From positions 1 through 23,858 of the forward strand of contig CAYLZN010000050.1 of assembly GCA_964387935.1 (NCBI GenBank): a stretch of DNA of 23,858 nucleotides. Reading direction: 5' to 3'. Made by a program: the position numbers and the translations under genes. This stretch comes from CAYLZN01 sp964387935 (lineage in GTDB: Bacteria; Acidobacteriota; Vicinamibacteria; Vicinamibacterales; JAFNAJ01). Numbering within the stretch: position 1 is the first letter of the stretch; each line of letters opens with the position of its first letter. This document shows positions 1-10,246 of the stretch, in pieces. Under the pieces are notes generated by a model that was not told the origin of the DNA, made no database searches, and saw only the letters and a program-made list of their open reading frames with translations.

Positions 1-1
1 C

Positions 2-1084
2 GCGGCAGCGGGCCTGCCCGTCGGCCGCCCGCTCGTCCTCACGATCGTGGCGTTCCAGGGCGGCGATCGATGGCTCGCGCAAGTCGGGGATCGTCACCTC
101 ACGGTCAGCACGACGCTGCAGCTCGCCCCGGGGGACCGCCTCGAGGTGCAGACGGCCTCCCGGGAGGGAGTGACCGAGTTCCGCCTCCGGGGCATGGCGG
201 CACGATTCGACCAGTCCCGCTACGACGCGGCGGTGCTCGAGCACGCGGGCGGCACGCTCACCCCGGTCACGCTCGCACCCCGGGCCGAGCGCCTTGCCGC
301 GCTCGTGGACGCACTCCTCGCACTGGCCTCGGGTGATCCGGGGGGCGAGATCGCCACGCTCGCCGCACGCCTGGCGGACCGACTCCAACCGCTCGATGCC
401 CGCCACGGCTCAGAGACAATGGCGGACCGGCTGCGCACCCAGTTCCTGCACGGCGGACTGCTGCTGGAACCGCAGCTCGCACGCGAACCCGTTCAGCAGG
501 ACCTCGGGGCGGGCCCCGGACGCGATCTTCGCGCGCTGGCCGCCAGACTGGCCGCGCGGCTGTCGTCTGCCTCCTCCGACGCCTTGCGTCCACCGCCAGC
601 CTCCGCCGTGAGCGAGGCGCTCGAGTCCTTGACGTCCGACACGCGGGCCAGGCAGCTCGATCTCGCCCTGCAGTGGCTGCGGGATGGAGCGTTGCAGCTT
701 CGCCTCCCCGTGACTGTCGGCGGCGAGGCCTGCCAGGTCGAGTTCCTCGTGCGTGCGCGCCGTGAATCCACCCCGCCGAACCGCCGCCGGGCGGCTCGGG
801 CCCAAGCCGTCGACGTGCAGGTCGACCTGCCCGCGCTGGGACGTCTCCTTGCGCGTGTGCGCTGGCTGGGCTCACATCTCTCGGCGGCCCTTCACGTGGA
901 GCGCGCGGAGCTGGCCGACCTCGTGCGCGCGGACGTCGCCTGGCTCGCCGCCGGCCTGAAACAGGCCGGCTTCCGCACCGTTGACACGCGCATCGTGGTC
1001 GATCCGGCCGCCGTGGCGCACGCATCCTCCGAAGACCGCGAAGACCATCGGGCCGGCGGCCGCATCTTCCGGGCACGCGCATGA
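2..1084 (+). CDS. FliK-like flagellar hook-length control protein (5' end outside window)
   Basis: The frame is open to the left edge, so the gene is 5'-truncated here. The GTG at 47 lies inside a coherent stretch (GRPLVLTIVAFQGG) and is unlikely to be the real start. The beginning resembles the FliK/YlqG pattern of a hydrophobic strand, a 'GDRHLTVSTTLQLAPGDRLEV' strand-turn-strand unit, then an Ala/Leu-rich helical middle. The last ~130 residues (LQWLRDGALQLRLPV, VDVQVDLPALGRLLARVRWLG, LVRADVAWLAAGLKQAGF) look like the FliK C-terminal domain that contacts FlhB to switch export substrate. The stop overlaps the next gene's ATG (ATGA), so the two are translationally coupled. The next gene is FlhB-like, which strongly supports the assignment, since B. 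subtilis pairs ylqG and ylqH the same way. Sequence similarity alone is weak for this fast-evolving family. Confidence 0.7.
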   Translation, partial: AAAGLPVGRPLVLTIVAFQGGDRWLAQVGDRHLTVSTTLQLAPGDRLEVQTASREGVTEFRLRGMAARFDQSRYDAAVLEHAGGTLTPVTLAPRAERLAALVDALLALASGDPGGEIATLAARLADRLQPLDARHGSETMADRLRTQFLHGGLLLEPQLAREPVQQDLGAGPGRDLRALAARLAARLSSASSDALRPPPASAVSEALESLTSDTRARQLDLALQWLRDGALQLRLPVTVGGEACQVEFLVRARRESTPPNRRRAARAQAVDVQVDLPALGRLLARVRWLGSHLSAALHVERAELADLVRADVAWLAAGLKQAGFRTVDTRIVVDPAAVAHASSEDREDHRAGGRIFRARA

Positions 1085-1359
1085 GGCCCCCCCGCTCCAG
1101 GCGCCCGAGGGCAGCGGCCCTGCGGTACGACCCCGACACCGACCGCGCGCCGCGCGTCGTGGCGCGCGGCGAGGGTCACATCGCGGACCGCATCCTCGAG
1201 GTGGCCCGTCGAGAGGGCGTTCCAATCCACGAGGATCGCGCGCTCGTCGACGTCCTGGCTCGCCTCGACGTGGAGACCGAGATTCCCCCCGAACTGTATC
1301 GCGTGGTTGCCGAGATCATCGCCTTCGTCATGCGCGTGCAGCAGGCCTCGGCCCGCTGA
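1081..1359 (+). CDS. FlhB C-terminal-domain-like protein (FlhX/YlqH type)
   Basis: This 92-residue protein matches the cytoplasmic C-terminal domain of FlhB/YscU export-switch proteins. Visible blocks are ALRYDPDTDRAPRVVARGEGHIADRI, VARREGVPIHEDRALVDVL, and EIPPELYRVVAEIIAFVMRV. It has no membrane segments and lacks the NPTH autocleavage motif, starting just after where that motif would be. It therefore resembles the separate FlhB-C paralogues called FlhX or YlqH, which in other bacteria can substitute for the cleaved FlhB C-terminus. The start ATG overlaps the stop of the FliK-like gene by 4 nt, and the two probably act together in type III export substrate switching. No other flagellar gene follows, as speA comes next. 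The family assignment is secure; the role here is inferred. Confidence 0.88.
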   Translation: MRPPRSRRPRAAALRYDPDTDRAPRVVARGEGHIADRILEVARREGVPIHEDRALVDVLARLDVETEIPPELYRVVAEIIAFVMRVQQASAR

Positions 1360-1406
1360 TTCCGGCCCGCGGCGTGCGAAGTCGTCCGCGAGTTCGACAG
1401 CAGACT

Positions 1407-1415
1407 TGCTATCAT
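1407..1415 (+). promoter_or_regulatory. Extended -10 promoter of speA (possibly leaderless)
   Basis: TGCTATCAT is a TGn extension plus a -10 box matching TATAAT at five of six positions. No good -35 is visible, as is common with extended -10 promoters. Transcription would start near 1422, downstream of the ATG at 1414 and one base before the in-frame GTG at 1423. No Shine-Dalgarno is visible before either codon. Confidence 0.5.
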
Positions 1416-3372
1416 GTCCGGCGTGAGCACCGTTCCAGCCCCCTCCCGCCACCCCATCCCGGGCACCGACGCCTGGACGATCGCCGATGCGAGCGAGCTC
1501 TACGAGGTCGACCGCTGGGGCAAGTCCTATTTCTCAGTTGGCGAAGAAGGGCACCTGCGCGTGCACCCGGCCAAGGAGCCCGGACGCTGGATCGACTTGA
1601 AGGAGCTGGTGGACAACCTGCAGCTGCGTGGAATCGACCTGCCCATCCTCATCCGGTTCCGCGATATCCTGCGTCACCGTCTCGGAGACATCCACGACGC
1701 GTTCCGGACTGCGATGCAGCAGCACAACTACTCCGGCCGCTACGTGTGCGTGTACCCGATCAAGGTCAACCAGCAGCGCCAGGTCGTCGAAGAGGTCCTC
1801 AACTTCGGGCGGCCCTTCCGCTTCGGTCTCGAGGCCGGTTCGAAGCCCGAACTGCTGGCGGTGGTCGCGATCGCGACCAACGACACGCCCATCGTCTGCA
1901 ACGGGTTCAAGGACGCGGAGTTCATCGAGACGGCCATGCTCGCCGCCAAAATCGGCCGCACGATCATTCCCGTCGTCGAGAAGTACACGGAACTGGACCT
2001 GATCCTGGAGTACGCCGAGAAGGTCGGCGTGCGCCCGATGATCGGCATGCGCGTCAAGCTGGCCGCCCGTGGCGGGGGACGCTGGCAGAGCTCAGGGGGC
2101 TACCGCTCGAAGTTCGGCCTCACGGTCACCGAGATTCTGAGAGGGCTCGACGAGCTGAAAGCGCGCGGCATGCAGGACTGCCTCAAGCTCCTGCACTTCC
2201 ACCTGGGAAGCCAGATCCCGAACATCCGGATCGTGAAAGGGGCCCTCAACGAGGCCGCCCGCATCTACGCCGAGCTCGTGAAGGCCGGCGCGGGGCTGGA
2301 GTTCCTCGATGTCGGGGGCGGACTCGGCGTGGACTACGACGGGTCCCAGACCAACTTCGAATCCAGCACGAACTACACCCTCGAGGAATACGCCAACGAC
2401 GTCGTCTACCACGTCCAGACGATCTGCGACGAGGTCGGCGTCCCCCACCCGACCATCGTCTCGGAGAGCGGGCGGGCGGTGGTGGCCTATCACAGCGCCC
2501 TCGTGTTCAACGTGCTCGGCGTTTCGGGTTTCGGCAACGAGAAGACCCCGACAAGCGCCCGCGACGACTACGAACAGCCCATCGTCGACCTCATCGACGC
2601 CTTCAACGGCCTCTCCACCCGGAACGCCATCGAGACCTATCACGACGCGCAGCAGGCCCTGGACATGGCCCTCGGGCTGTTCAACGGCGGCTACCTCCCG
2701 CTCGACCAGCGGTGCCTGGCCGAAAACCTCTACTGGGCCATCTGCGACAAGCTGCAGCGGCTGGTGGCGGACATGGACGACGTGCCCGAAGAGCTTCAGG
2801 GACTTGACGAGGCGCTGTCGGACACCTACTTCTGCAACTTCTCGCTGTTCCAGTCCATTCCCGACAGCTGGGCGATCAAGCAACTGTTTCCGATCATGCC
2901 CATTCATCGCCTGAACGAGAAGCCGACCGTTCACGGTGTGTTGGGCGACATCACCTGCGATTCGGATGGCAAGATCGACCAGTTCATCGACCGCCGCGAC
3001 GTCAAGAAGACTCTGCGCCTCCATCCCCTGACCAACGGTGACCCGTACTACCTGGGCGTCTTCCTGGTGGGTGCCTACCAGGAGATCCTCGGCGACCTGC
3101 ACAACCTGTTCGGCGACACGCACGCCGTCCACGTGAGCCTCAACGAGCAGGGGGAGGTGGTCCTGGAGGAGGTCGTCAAGGGCGACACGGTGCGCGAAGT
3201 GCTCGACTACGTCGAATTCGAGCCCGACGTGCTGGTGTCGAAGCTTCGCACCGACGTCGAAGCGGCCGTGCGAGACGGCCGCCTCGGCTACGAACAGTCG
3301 GGGCAACTCCTGCGGTTCTACGAAGAGGGCCTGCAAGGCTACACGTACCTCGAAGACCCTCGGGATCGGTAG
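1414..3372 (+). CDS. speA: Biosynthetic arginine decarboxylase (SpeA)
   Basis: PLP-dependent decarboxylation of L-arginine to agmatine, first step of the agmatine route to putrescine. The 652 residues match the usual SpeA length (about 650-660). Motifs in order: the PLP lysine in YPIKVNQQ (Lys117), HFHLGSQIPN, the glycine-rich phosphate-binding segment FLDVGGGLGVDYDG, SESGRAVVAYHSALV, and a C-terminal sheet-domain cysteine in GDITCDSDG (Cys515). These define the fold III alanine-racemase-like barrel of SpeA rather than the ornithine or lysine decarboxylases. The ATG at 1414 is the longest plausible start, but it overlaps a strong extended -10 box, so GTG 1423 (MSTVPAPSRHPIPG) may be the real start. 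The gene follows the flagellar pair after 54 nt and converges with the DUF349 gene, with 7 nt between stops. It is probably a single-gene transcript. Confidence 0.97.
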   Translation: MSGVSTVPAPSRHPIPGTDAWTIADASELYEVDRWGKSYFSVGEEGHLRVHPAKEPGRWIDLKELVDNLQLRGIDLPILIRFRDILRHRLGDIHDAFRTAMQQHNYSGRYVCVYPIKVNQQRQVVEEVLNFGRPFRFGLEAGSKPELLAVVAIATNDTPIVCNGFKDAEFIETAMLAAKIGRTIIPVVEKYTELDLILEYAEKVGVRPMIGMRVKLAARGGGRWQSSGGYRSKFGLTVTEILRGLDELKARGMQDCLKLLHFHLGSQIPNIRIVKGALNEAARIYAELVKAGAGLEFLDVGGGLGVDYDGSQTNFESSTNYTLEEYANDVVYHVQTICDEVGVPHPTIVSESGRAVVAYHSALVFNVLGVSGFGNEKTPTSARDDYEQPIVDLIDAFNGLSTRNAIETYHDAQQALDMALGLFNGGYLPLDQRCLAENLYWAICDKLQRLVADMDDVPEELQGLDEALSDTYFCNFSLFQSIPDSWAIKQLFPIMPIHRLNEKPTVHGVLGDITCDSDGKIDQFIDRRDVKKTLRLHPLTNGDPYYLGVFLVGAYQEILGDLHNLFGDTHAVHVSLNEQGEVVLEEVVKGDTVREVLDYVEFEPDVLVSKLRTDVEAAVRDGRLGYEQSGQLLRFYEEGLQGYTYLEDPRDR

Positions 3373-3379
3373 GTGCTCG

Positions 3380-6253
3380 CTACACGGGCGCCGGGCGTCC
3401 CGACGGATGTCCCTGCCGCAGTTCATTGAAGCGGCGACACGCCTTCCGGAACCGCTGCTCGAGCTGCTGCCCGGTCTCTCTGGGCACGGGCCCGAGTCGC
3501 CGCCAGGACGCCTGGGCCTCGCGCAGGGCCCCGACCGCGGACCGCCACTTGGCGTCGTCGTCGGCCTTGCCGCCGATCGTGTTCGACGCAAGCGCGTCCT
3601 TCAGCATGCTGGCCAGGGTGGCTGCCGGCGCCGTCGCGAGTTCCCTCGGCGTAACCTTTCCCGCCACGAGGCCTTCGACCTGGACACACAACTGTTCCAT
3701 GCGCGCCCGGTTCGTGTCTGGATCGAGCCGCGTGCCACGGAAGAGTTCAGGGTTCTCGGCGAACAGGCGCTCGATCGCCGCCTGGAACCGCTGCTCGACG
3801 GCGTCGGCGGCCCCCCGCGGGGGGCGGGGCGAGTCCTGCCACTTGCGCCACACGTCGAGGATCTCCTCGACGAGATGGGCGCGGTCTGGCTGGACGTCGG
3901 ACGAGGCCGTGGGCGACGGCAGCAGCCCCTCGAGCTGTTCGCAGAGCGACTCGCGAGCGGAGGTCTGCGCGGCGGCCGCGATCTGATCGCGCTCCTTGTA
4001 CCGCTCGAAGAAGTGATCGCATGCTGCCCGGAAGCGCTTCCAGAGGGCCTCAGCCTTCTGGCGCCTGACGGGCCCGACGGCTTTCCACTCGACCTGCAGC
4101 TGCTTGATCCCGGCCAGTGCCGCGGGCCAATCCGTGGATTCCGACAGGACCTCGGCCCGGGCGCACAGGGCCTCCTTCTGCTTCTGGTTCGTGGCCCACA
4201 CCACCTTCCGCTCGGCCAGATCCGCCTTGCGGCGGGTGAAGAAGGTGTCGCAGGCGGCGTGGAACCGCTCCCACAGGGCCCTGGCCTGATCCCGGGGCAC
4301 CGGCCCGACCGCCTGCCACTCTGCCTGCAGGCGTTTGAGCTCTTCGCTCGTCCGGATCCAGTCCATGGAGTCGGCAAGCGCCTCCGCCTGGACGCACAGG
4401 GCTTCCTTCTTCTCGAGATTCGCGGTCTCCTGCTGTCGCTGGTGCGCGAAGTGCTCGCTGCAGCGCTCCCAGGCCGCATCGGTGGCCGCCTTGAAACGCT
4501 TCCAGAGGTCGTCGCCCCGGTCCCGCGGTGCCGCGCCGACCTTCTTCCAGTGTTGCTGCAGGTCGCGGAGGTGGCGGGCCAGTTCGGCGGGGTCCGTGAC
4601 CGCGGCCAGGGCCTCGGCCTTGACACACAGTTCCTCCTGGACCGTGGCGTTGGCCCAGCGGCGCCAGTCCTCGGACTCCTTCAACTCGTGCAGGCGCGGC
4701 TGCAGGCCGGCATAGGCCGTCCGCAACCGCTCCATCGTGCGCTCCTGATCGGCGCGGGTCGGGAAGTAGCCCGGTTTCTCGAGCTGCGCGCGGACGTCGC
4801 GCACCAGCTTTTCGGTGTCCTTGAGAGGCAGGTCCGGCTGGTCCTTGAGGCGCTCCACGTGCTCGCACAACGCGACCACCCGCGACAGGTGCGCCTCGGC
4901 GTCGCGCGTCCTCGCCTCCCGCGCCTCCCCTTCGCGTGCGCGCATCCGCTCATCGAGCGCCGTCCAGCGGTCGAGGCGCTGCCGATCGGCGACCTGCGGC
5001 CCGTTGCCCGCGAGCCAGGCCTGACGCGCCGCCTTCCATGCGGCCTTGGCTGCGATCACGTCGGCCAGCGCCACCGCCTGGTCGGCCTGGTCCAGCACCG
5101 CATCGAGCGCCGCCCGCTGGGCGCCCAGTTCCCTGTGCCGCGCGACGCGACGCTCGCATTCCTCGCAGGCGCGGGCAAAGCGCGCGTCGACCTGCATCGC
5201 CTGGGCGCTGGCGCGCGCCGCCTCGGGCCATGGCGCAAACGCTACCCAGATCGTGCGGGCCTCGTCGAGGCCGGCTTCGGCATCGGCGCCGTCGAGGGCC
5301 TCGACCTTCTCGCACAGGCCGAGCCGGGTGTCGACCGCACGCGCGATCTCGCCGGCCAGTTCGCTCGCTCGGCGTTGCGCCTCCTCACGTTCGGCCTCGC
5401 TTCGCGACAGGAGTTCGTGCAGCGCGCCGACGGCGTGCGCCCAGCGTTCGGTGACGGCGGCGTCAGGCCCCGTGCCAATCAGTTGCCACTGCGCCTCGAG
5501 CGCGGCCAGGTGGTCGGCGCGCGCGGGCACATCGGTCGATCGGCCGAGGGCCTCGGCCTGCTCGCACAGGGCCACTCGCTGGGCGGCGAGCGACTGCTCG
5601 GCCTGCGCGGCCCTCGCACGGTCCTCGTGCTCCCGAATCAGGGCCCGGGCGCGGCGGGCCACCGCTTTGCTGCGCGCCCGGGTGGCCGCAAACTCCAGGT
5701 GCTGTGCGCCGGACAGGCGTTCCAGCGCGGCCAGCCCGACGTCCCGGTGGTCACTCTTGGTGGCCACGGCCAGCAACTCCTGCGGGTCGCTCACGCGCGC
5801 CAGGGCCGCGAGGCGGATTGTCGCGTGATTGGCCTGTCTGGCCACCACCGCCGCCACGCGCGGGTCGTCGATCCGCGACAGGGCAGCCGTCGCAATCCCC
5901 TCGAGTTCCGCCGCGCGTGCGACCACCGCCAGATCGCGAGCGTCCGTGAGCCCGGCGAGCGCCGTCGCGGACTCCTCGGGGTTGGTGCTGTCCTGGGCGA
6001 CCGCGACCAGAATCTCACGGGCCTCCACGCGAACCGATTCGTCGGCGTCTTCCCGGGCGACGCGTGTCAGCGTGGCCAGGCTCGCGAGCTTGCCGACGGC
6101 TGCCCGGCGCACGGCTGCATCGGTGTCGTCGAGCGCGATGCTCTCGAGCAGCGGCTGGTCCGACTCGGGCAGTCCTTCAACGGCCGCGAGCCGGATCGCG
6201 CGATCCGGGTGCTTCCAATTGGGCTGAGGCTTGAAGCGATCCAGGAACCCCAT
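3380..6253 (-). CDS. HEAT-repeat and multi-DUF349 domain protein
   Basis: A 957-residue soluble protein. The start MGFLDRFKPQPNWKHPDRAIR at 6253 was chosen because GGAG lies 8 nt upstream; a longer in-frame extension to 6355 has no such site and would include the predicted promoter. Residues ~1-200 form HEAT-like helical repeats (AIRLAAVEGL, AAVRRAAVGKLA, ESVRVEAREIL). A charged, coiled-coil-prone helix follows. From ~230 to the end there are about nine tandem units of ~70-80 residues. The central and late ones show the DUF349 signature clearly: (K)EALCxxAEALxxSxDW, LxxLQxEWKAVGPVPR, ALWxRFxAACDxFFxR. The first three units are degenerate. No catalytic residues are evident. DUF349 has no settled biochemical role; a scaffold is only a guess. 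There is no signal peptide or membrane segment. Confidence 0.9.
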   Translation of the reverse strand: MGFLDRFKPQPNWKHPDRAIRLAAVEGLPESDQPLLESIALDDTDAAVRRAAVGKLASLATLTRVAREDADESVRVEAREILVAVAQDSTNPEESATALAGLTDARDLAVVARAAELEGIATAALSRIDDPRVAAVVARQANHATIRLAALARVSDPQELLAVATKSDHRDVGLAALERLSGAQHLEFAATRARSKAVARRARALIREHEDRARAAQAEQSLAAQRVALCEQAEALGRSTDVPARADHLAALEAQWQLIGTGPDAAVTERWAHAVGALHELLSRSEAEREEAQRRASELAGEIARAVDTRLGLCEKVEALDGADAEAGLDEARTIWVAFAPWPEAARASAQAMQVDARFARACEECERRVARHRELGAQRAALDAVLDQADQAVALADVIAAKAAWKAARQAWLAGNGPQVADRQRLDRWTALDERMRAREGEAREARTRDAEAHLSRVVALCEHVERLKDQPDLPLKDTEKLVRDVRAQLEKPGYFPTRADQERTMERLRTAYAGLQPRLHELKESEDWRRWANATVQEELCVKAEALAAVTDPAELARHLRDLQQHWKKVGAAPRDRGDDLWKRFKAATDAAWERCSEHFAHQRQQETANLEKKEALCVQAEALADSMDWIRTSEELKRLQAEWQAVGPVPRDQARALWERFHAACDTFFTRRKADLAERKVVWATNQKQKEALCARAEVLSESTDWPAALAGIKQLQVEWKAVGPVRRQKAEALWKRFRAACDHFFERYKERDQIAAAAQTSARESLCEQLEGLLPSPTASSDVQPDRAHLVEEILDVWRKWQDSPRPPRGAADAVEQRFQAAIERLFAENPELFRGTRLDPDTNRARMEQLCVQVEGLVAGKVTPRELATAPAATLASMLKDALASNTIGGKADDDAKWRSAVGALREAQASWRRLGPVPRETGQQLEQRFRKACRRFNELRQGHPSGRPAPV

Positions 6254-6277
6254 TCGAGTGACTCCGCTGGCGGGGCC

Positions 6278-6291
6278 CACCCGGCCGGGTG
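6278..6291. repeat. 14-bp perfect palindrome in the predicted leader of the DUF349 gene
   Basis: CACCCGGCCGGGTG is self-complementary over its full length. It lies 25-38 nt before the DUF349 start codon and just downstream of the predicted -10 box, so it could be an operator or a hairpin at the mRNA 5' end. Confidence 0.5.
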
Positions 6292-6302
6292 AGCAGTCCG
6301 CA

Positions 6303-6311
6303 AGTGTAGCA
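6303..6311 (-). promoter_or_regulatory. Extended -10 promoter of the DUF349 gene
   Basis: Read on the minus strand, TGCTACACT is a TGn-extended -10 with four of six matches to TATAAT. Transcription would start near 6296, giving a 43-nt leader that contains the 14-bp palindrome and the GGAG ribosome site. No convincing -35 is seen. Confidence 0.4.
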
Positions 6312-6331
6312 GGATTCGGCCCCAAGTCATG

Positions 6332-6337
6332 TAGCAT
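6332..6337 (+). promoter_or_regulatory. Possible -10 box of the topoisomerase A gene
   Basis: TAGCAT sits 30 nt before the ATG at 6368, giving a start near 6344 and a short leader without a visible Shine-Dalgarno. It is back to back with the DUF349 promoter. Support is weak. Confidence 0.25.
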
Positions 6338-6367
6338 GTCAGGTCGATTGCGCACCCGTCGCCCGTC

Positions 6368-8824
<2,457 letters not shown>

Positions 8825-8834
8825 TCGCCCTGAC

Positions 8835-9932
8835 TTACCGGATGCCGCCTTCAGGTACCGGGGCGTCAGGATCCCAGAGCACCTTGCCCGCGAGCTTGCC
8901 CGCCGCGGTGAGATTCGTCCCGACCGCGTCCAGCCCAGTCACCTGGTCGAGACCGAACGCGAGCAGGGTCGACTGAACGCCAATGAGGCCCGCGGCCTGC
9001 GATTCGGGACACTGCTGGCTCTTGACCGCCTGCACGCGATAGCGTGCGGCGTCGGTGTGGAGTGTCTCCAGGGCGAAGTTCTGGGGCGACGCGTCGATGT
9101 CCACCAGGTTGGTCTCGTGCCACCCATCCGCACATTCGAAGGCGCCGCTGAACTTCGTTTCGTCGCTGTTCCACACGTCGAACTGCAGTTTCGTCAGTGC
9201 CGGATACCAATCCTGTCGCAGGTCGAGGGCACAGCTGGTCACCGTCAGCCGGTTTGCCAGCACCTGCAACTCGCCGAGACGCACGCCTGCGGGCGCAAAC
9301 GACGCGACCTGATACAAGGGGCACGAGTCGTATTCCGTGCCGTTCAGGTTGATGAGTCCCGGCGTACCCAGCGGAGAGAAATCCGCGCCCATCGGGGCGA
9401 AGAACGCGTACGCGCGGTATTCGTAGGCCCAACCCGTGACCGGATCGAATACTGTGGCCATCCCCGTCAGATGGTTCCACTTGACCTGCGTGGTGGTCCC
9501 CGCGTCGACCGCGAAACACACCAGCATCCCCGCGCCGTACGGCGCCAGCCCTCCGGGAAGGAACGGGTTGTCGTACCCATTCGCCGCTACGTACGGGAAG
9601 CGGTTGACCCGGATGGTGCCCTCCCCCGTGCCCGCCTCGAACCAGATGGTCTGGTTCTTGGTCAAGGTCACCACGAAGTCGGCGCGGTGCTTGTTGCCGT
9701 CGAGCCACGTGCATTTCACGTCGACGGCGATGCTCCCGTCATTGGCCAGCCGCACAATCGTGCCGCGGCCGTCGCGGGTGTCGATGTCGGGGAACACCAA
9801 CAGGCTCCCCTTCTGGGTGGTGTTGGTGATGTTCGGCGCAGCGTGTGCGCTCTGAGCGCACACGAGGGTGACGGCGAGAGCGGTGAGGCTCCACCTGGCA
9901 ATCCTCCGTGCGCGATGATTCGTTCCGTCCAT
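8835..9932 (-). CDS. Secreted protein of unknown function, paralogue 1
   Basis: 365 residues with a clear Sec signal peptide: Arg-rich n-region (HRARRIARW), hydrophobic core (LTALAVTLVCA), cleavage after AHA so that the mature chain begins APNITNTTQKG. I do not recognise a characterised family. It is a paralogue of the upstream neighbour, sharing NTTQKGSLL, LTKNQTIWF, NPFLP, LVCFAV, KWNHL, LNGxEYDSCPxY, TKLQFDVW, ECADxWHE, VLWDP and the tail VPEGGIR. Six cysteines are shared (in VKC, LVC, DSC, a C-LDL site, ECAD and a late QC/RC site), consistent with disulfides outside the cytoplasm. No catalytic motif, lipobox, anchor or membrane segment is visible. The ATG lacks a strong ribosome site, but no better in-frame start preserves the signal peptide. 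The 314-nt gap and a terminator imply a separate transcript from paralogue 2. Confidence 0.87.
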   Translation of the reverse strand: MDGTNHRARRIARWSLTALAVTLVCAQSAHAAPNITNTTQKGSLLVFPDIDTRDGRGTIVRLANDGSIAVDVKCTWLDGNKHRADFVVTLTKNQTIWFEAGTGEGTIRVNRFPYVAANGYDNPFLPGGLAPYGAGMLVCFAVDAGTTTQVKWNHLTGMATVFDPVTGWAYEYRAYAFFAPMGADFSPLGTPGLINLNGTEYDSCPLYQVASFAPAGVRLGELQVLANRLTVTSCALDLRQDWYPALTKLQFDVWNSDETKFSGAFECADGWHETNLVDIDASPQNFALETLHTDAARYRVQAVKSQQCPESQAAGLIGVQSTLLAFGLDQVTGLDAVGTNLTAAGKLAGKVLWDPDAPVPEGGIR

Positions 9933-10033
9933 GGACCGAGTCTCGGCCGGCGGCGCTCGGCAAGCGGCATGCTCGCCGATGCGCAGGTCTGACCCGGCTG
10001 TTGCAAGAAGAGGGCCCTCCCCGGAAGCCTTCT

Positions 10034-10052
10034 TCCTTCAGCGTCTGAAGGA
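10034..10052. repeat. Perfect inverted repeat upstream of secreted paralogue 1
   Basis: TCCTTCAG-CGT-CTGAAGGA has 8-bp perfect arms around 3 nt, centred about 110 bp before the start of paralogue 1. A further CTGAAG half-site is at 10095-10100. No T-run follows on either strand, so it is more likely a protein-binding site or mRNA hairpin than a terminator. Confidence 0.5.
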
Positions 10053-10054
10053 CA

Positions 10055-10093
10055 TCGCGCAGTCAGCCTTCTGCGTAGTCGCGCTGTCAGCCT
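10055..10093. repeat. Two 15-bp direct repeats, 24-bp period
   Basis: TCGCGCAGTCAGCCT (10055-10069) and TCGCGCTGTCAGCCT (10079-10093) differ at one base and lie 24 bp apart, about two helical turns. They begin two bases after the inverted repeat. This spacing suits paired operator sites on one face of the DNA, but no binding protein is identifiable. Confidence 0.5.
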
Positions 10094-10185
10094 ACTGAAG
10101 TCTCGCGAGGGTCCCGCAGCGCTGCCAGTCACCCTCGTCCGACGCGCCGAGTGACTCGCCCAGGAGGAAGTGAGGACGAGACGAG

Positions 10186-10219
10186 AAAAAAGGGAGGGCC
10201 GGGTGCCCCCGATCCTCCC
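10186..10219 (-). terminator. Rho-independent terminator of secreted paralogue 2
   Basis: On the minus strand, 28-67 nt past the stop, GGGAGGATCGGG and CCCGGCCCTCCC pair over 12 positions with one mismatch and one G-T pair around a GGCA loop. Six T residues follow immediately. This is the clearest intrinsic terminator in the window. Confidence 0.85.
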
Positions 10220-10246
10220 CTGGAAAACCGCCGTGAGGGCGTGCCG

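Larger units (their letters stand above)
9933..10246. other. Intergenic region between the two secreted paralogues
   Basis: There is no supported gene in these 314 bases. They hold the intrinsic terminator of paralogue 2 (10186-10219), then a cluster of a 19-bp inverted repeat and two near-identical 15-bp direct repeats (10034-10093), and the presumed promoter of paralogue 1, for which I could not identify convincing -35 and -10 boxes. 9933-10033 shows nothing recognisable. Confidence 0.6.

Noticed and set aside
981..2807. 608-codon plus-strand frame overlapping the FlhX and speA genes in another phase
   Set aside because: Its translation is Arg/Pro/Gly-rich and low in complexity, while the overlapping SpeA frame has complete family motifs.
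3407..6292. 961-codon open frame on the plus strand opposite the DUF349 gene
   Set aside because: It is the mirror of a real gene in GC-rich DNA. The minus-strand protein has repeated DUF349 motifs and a ribosome site, while the plus-strand translation is Arg/Gly/Leu-rich with no recognisable domain.
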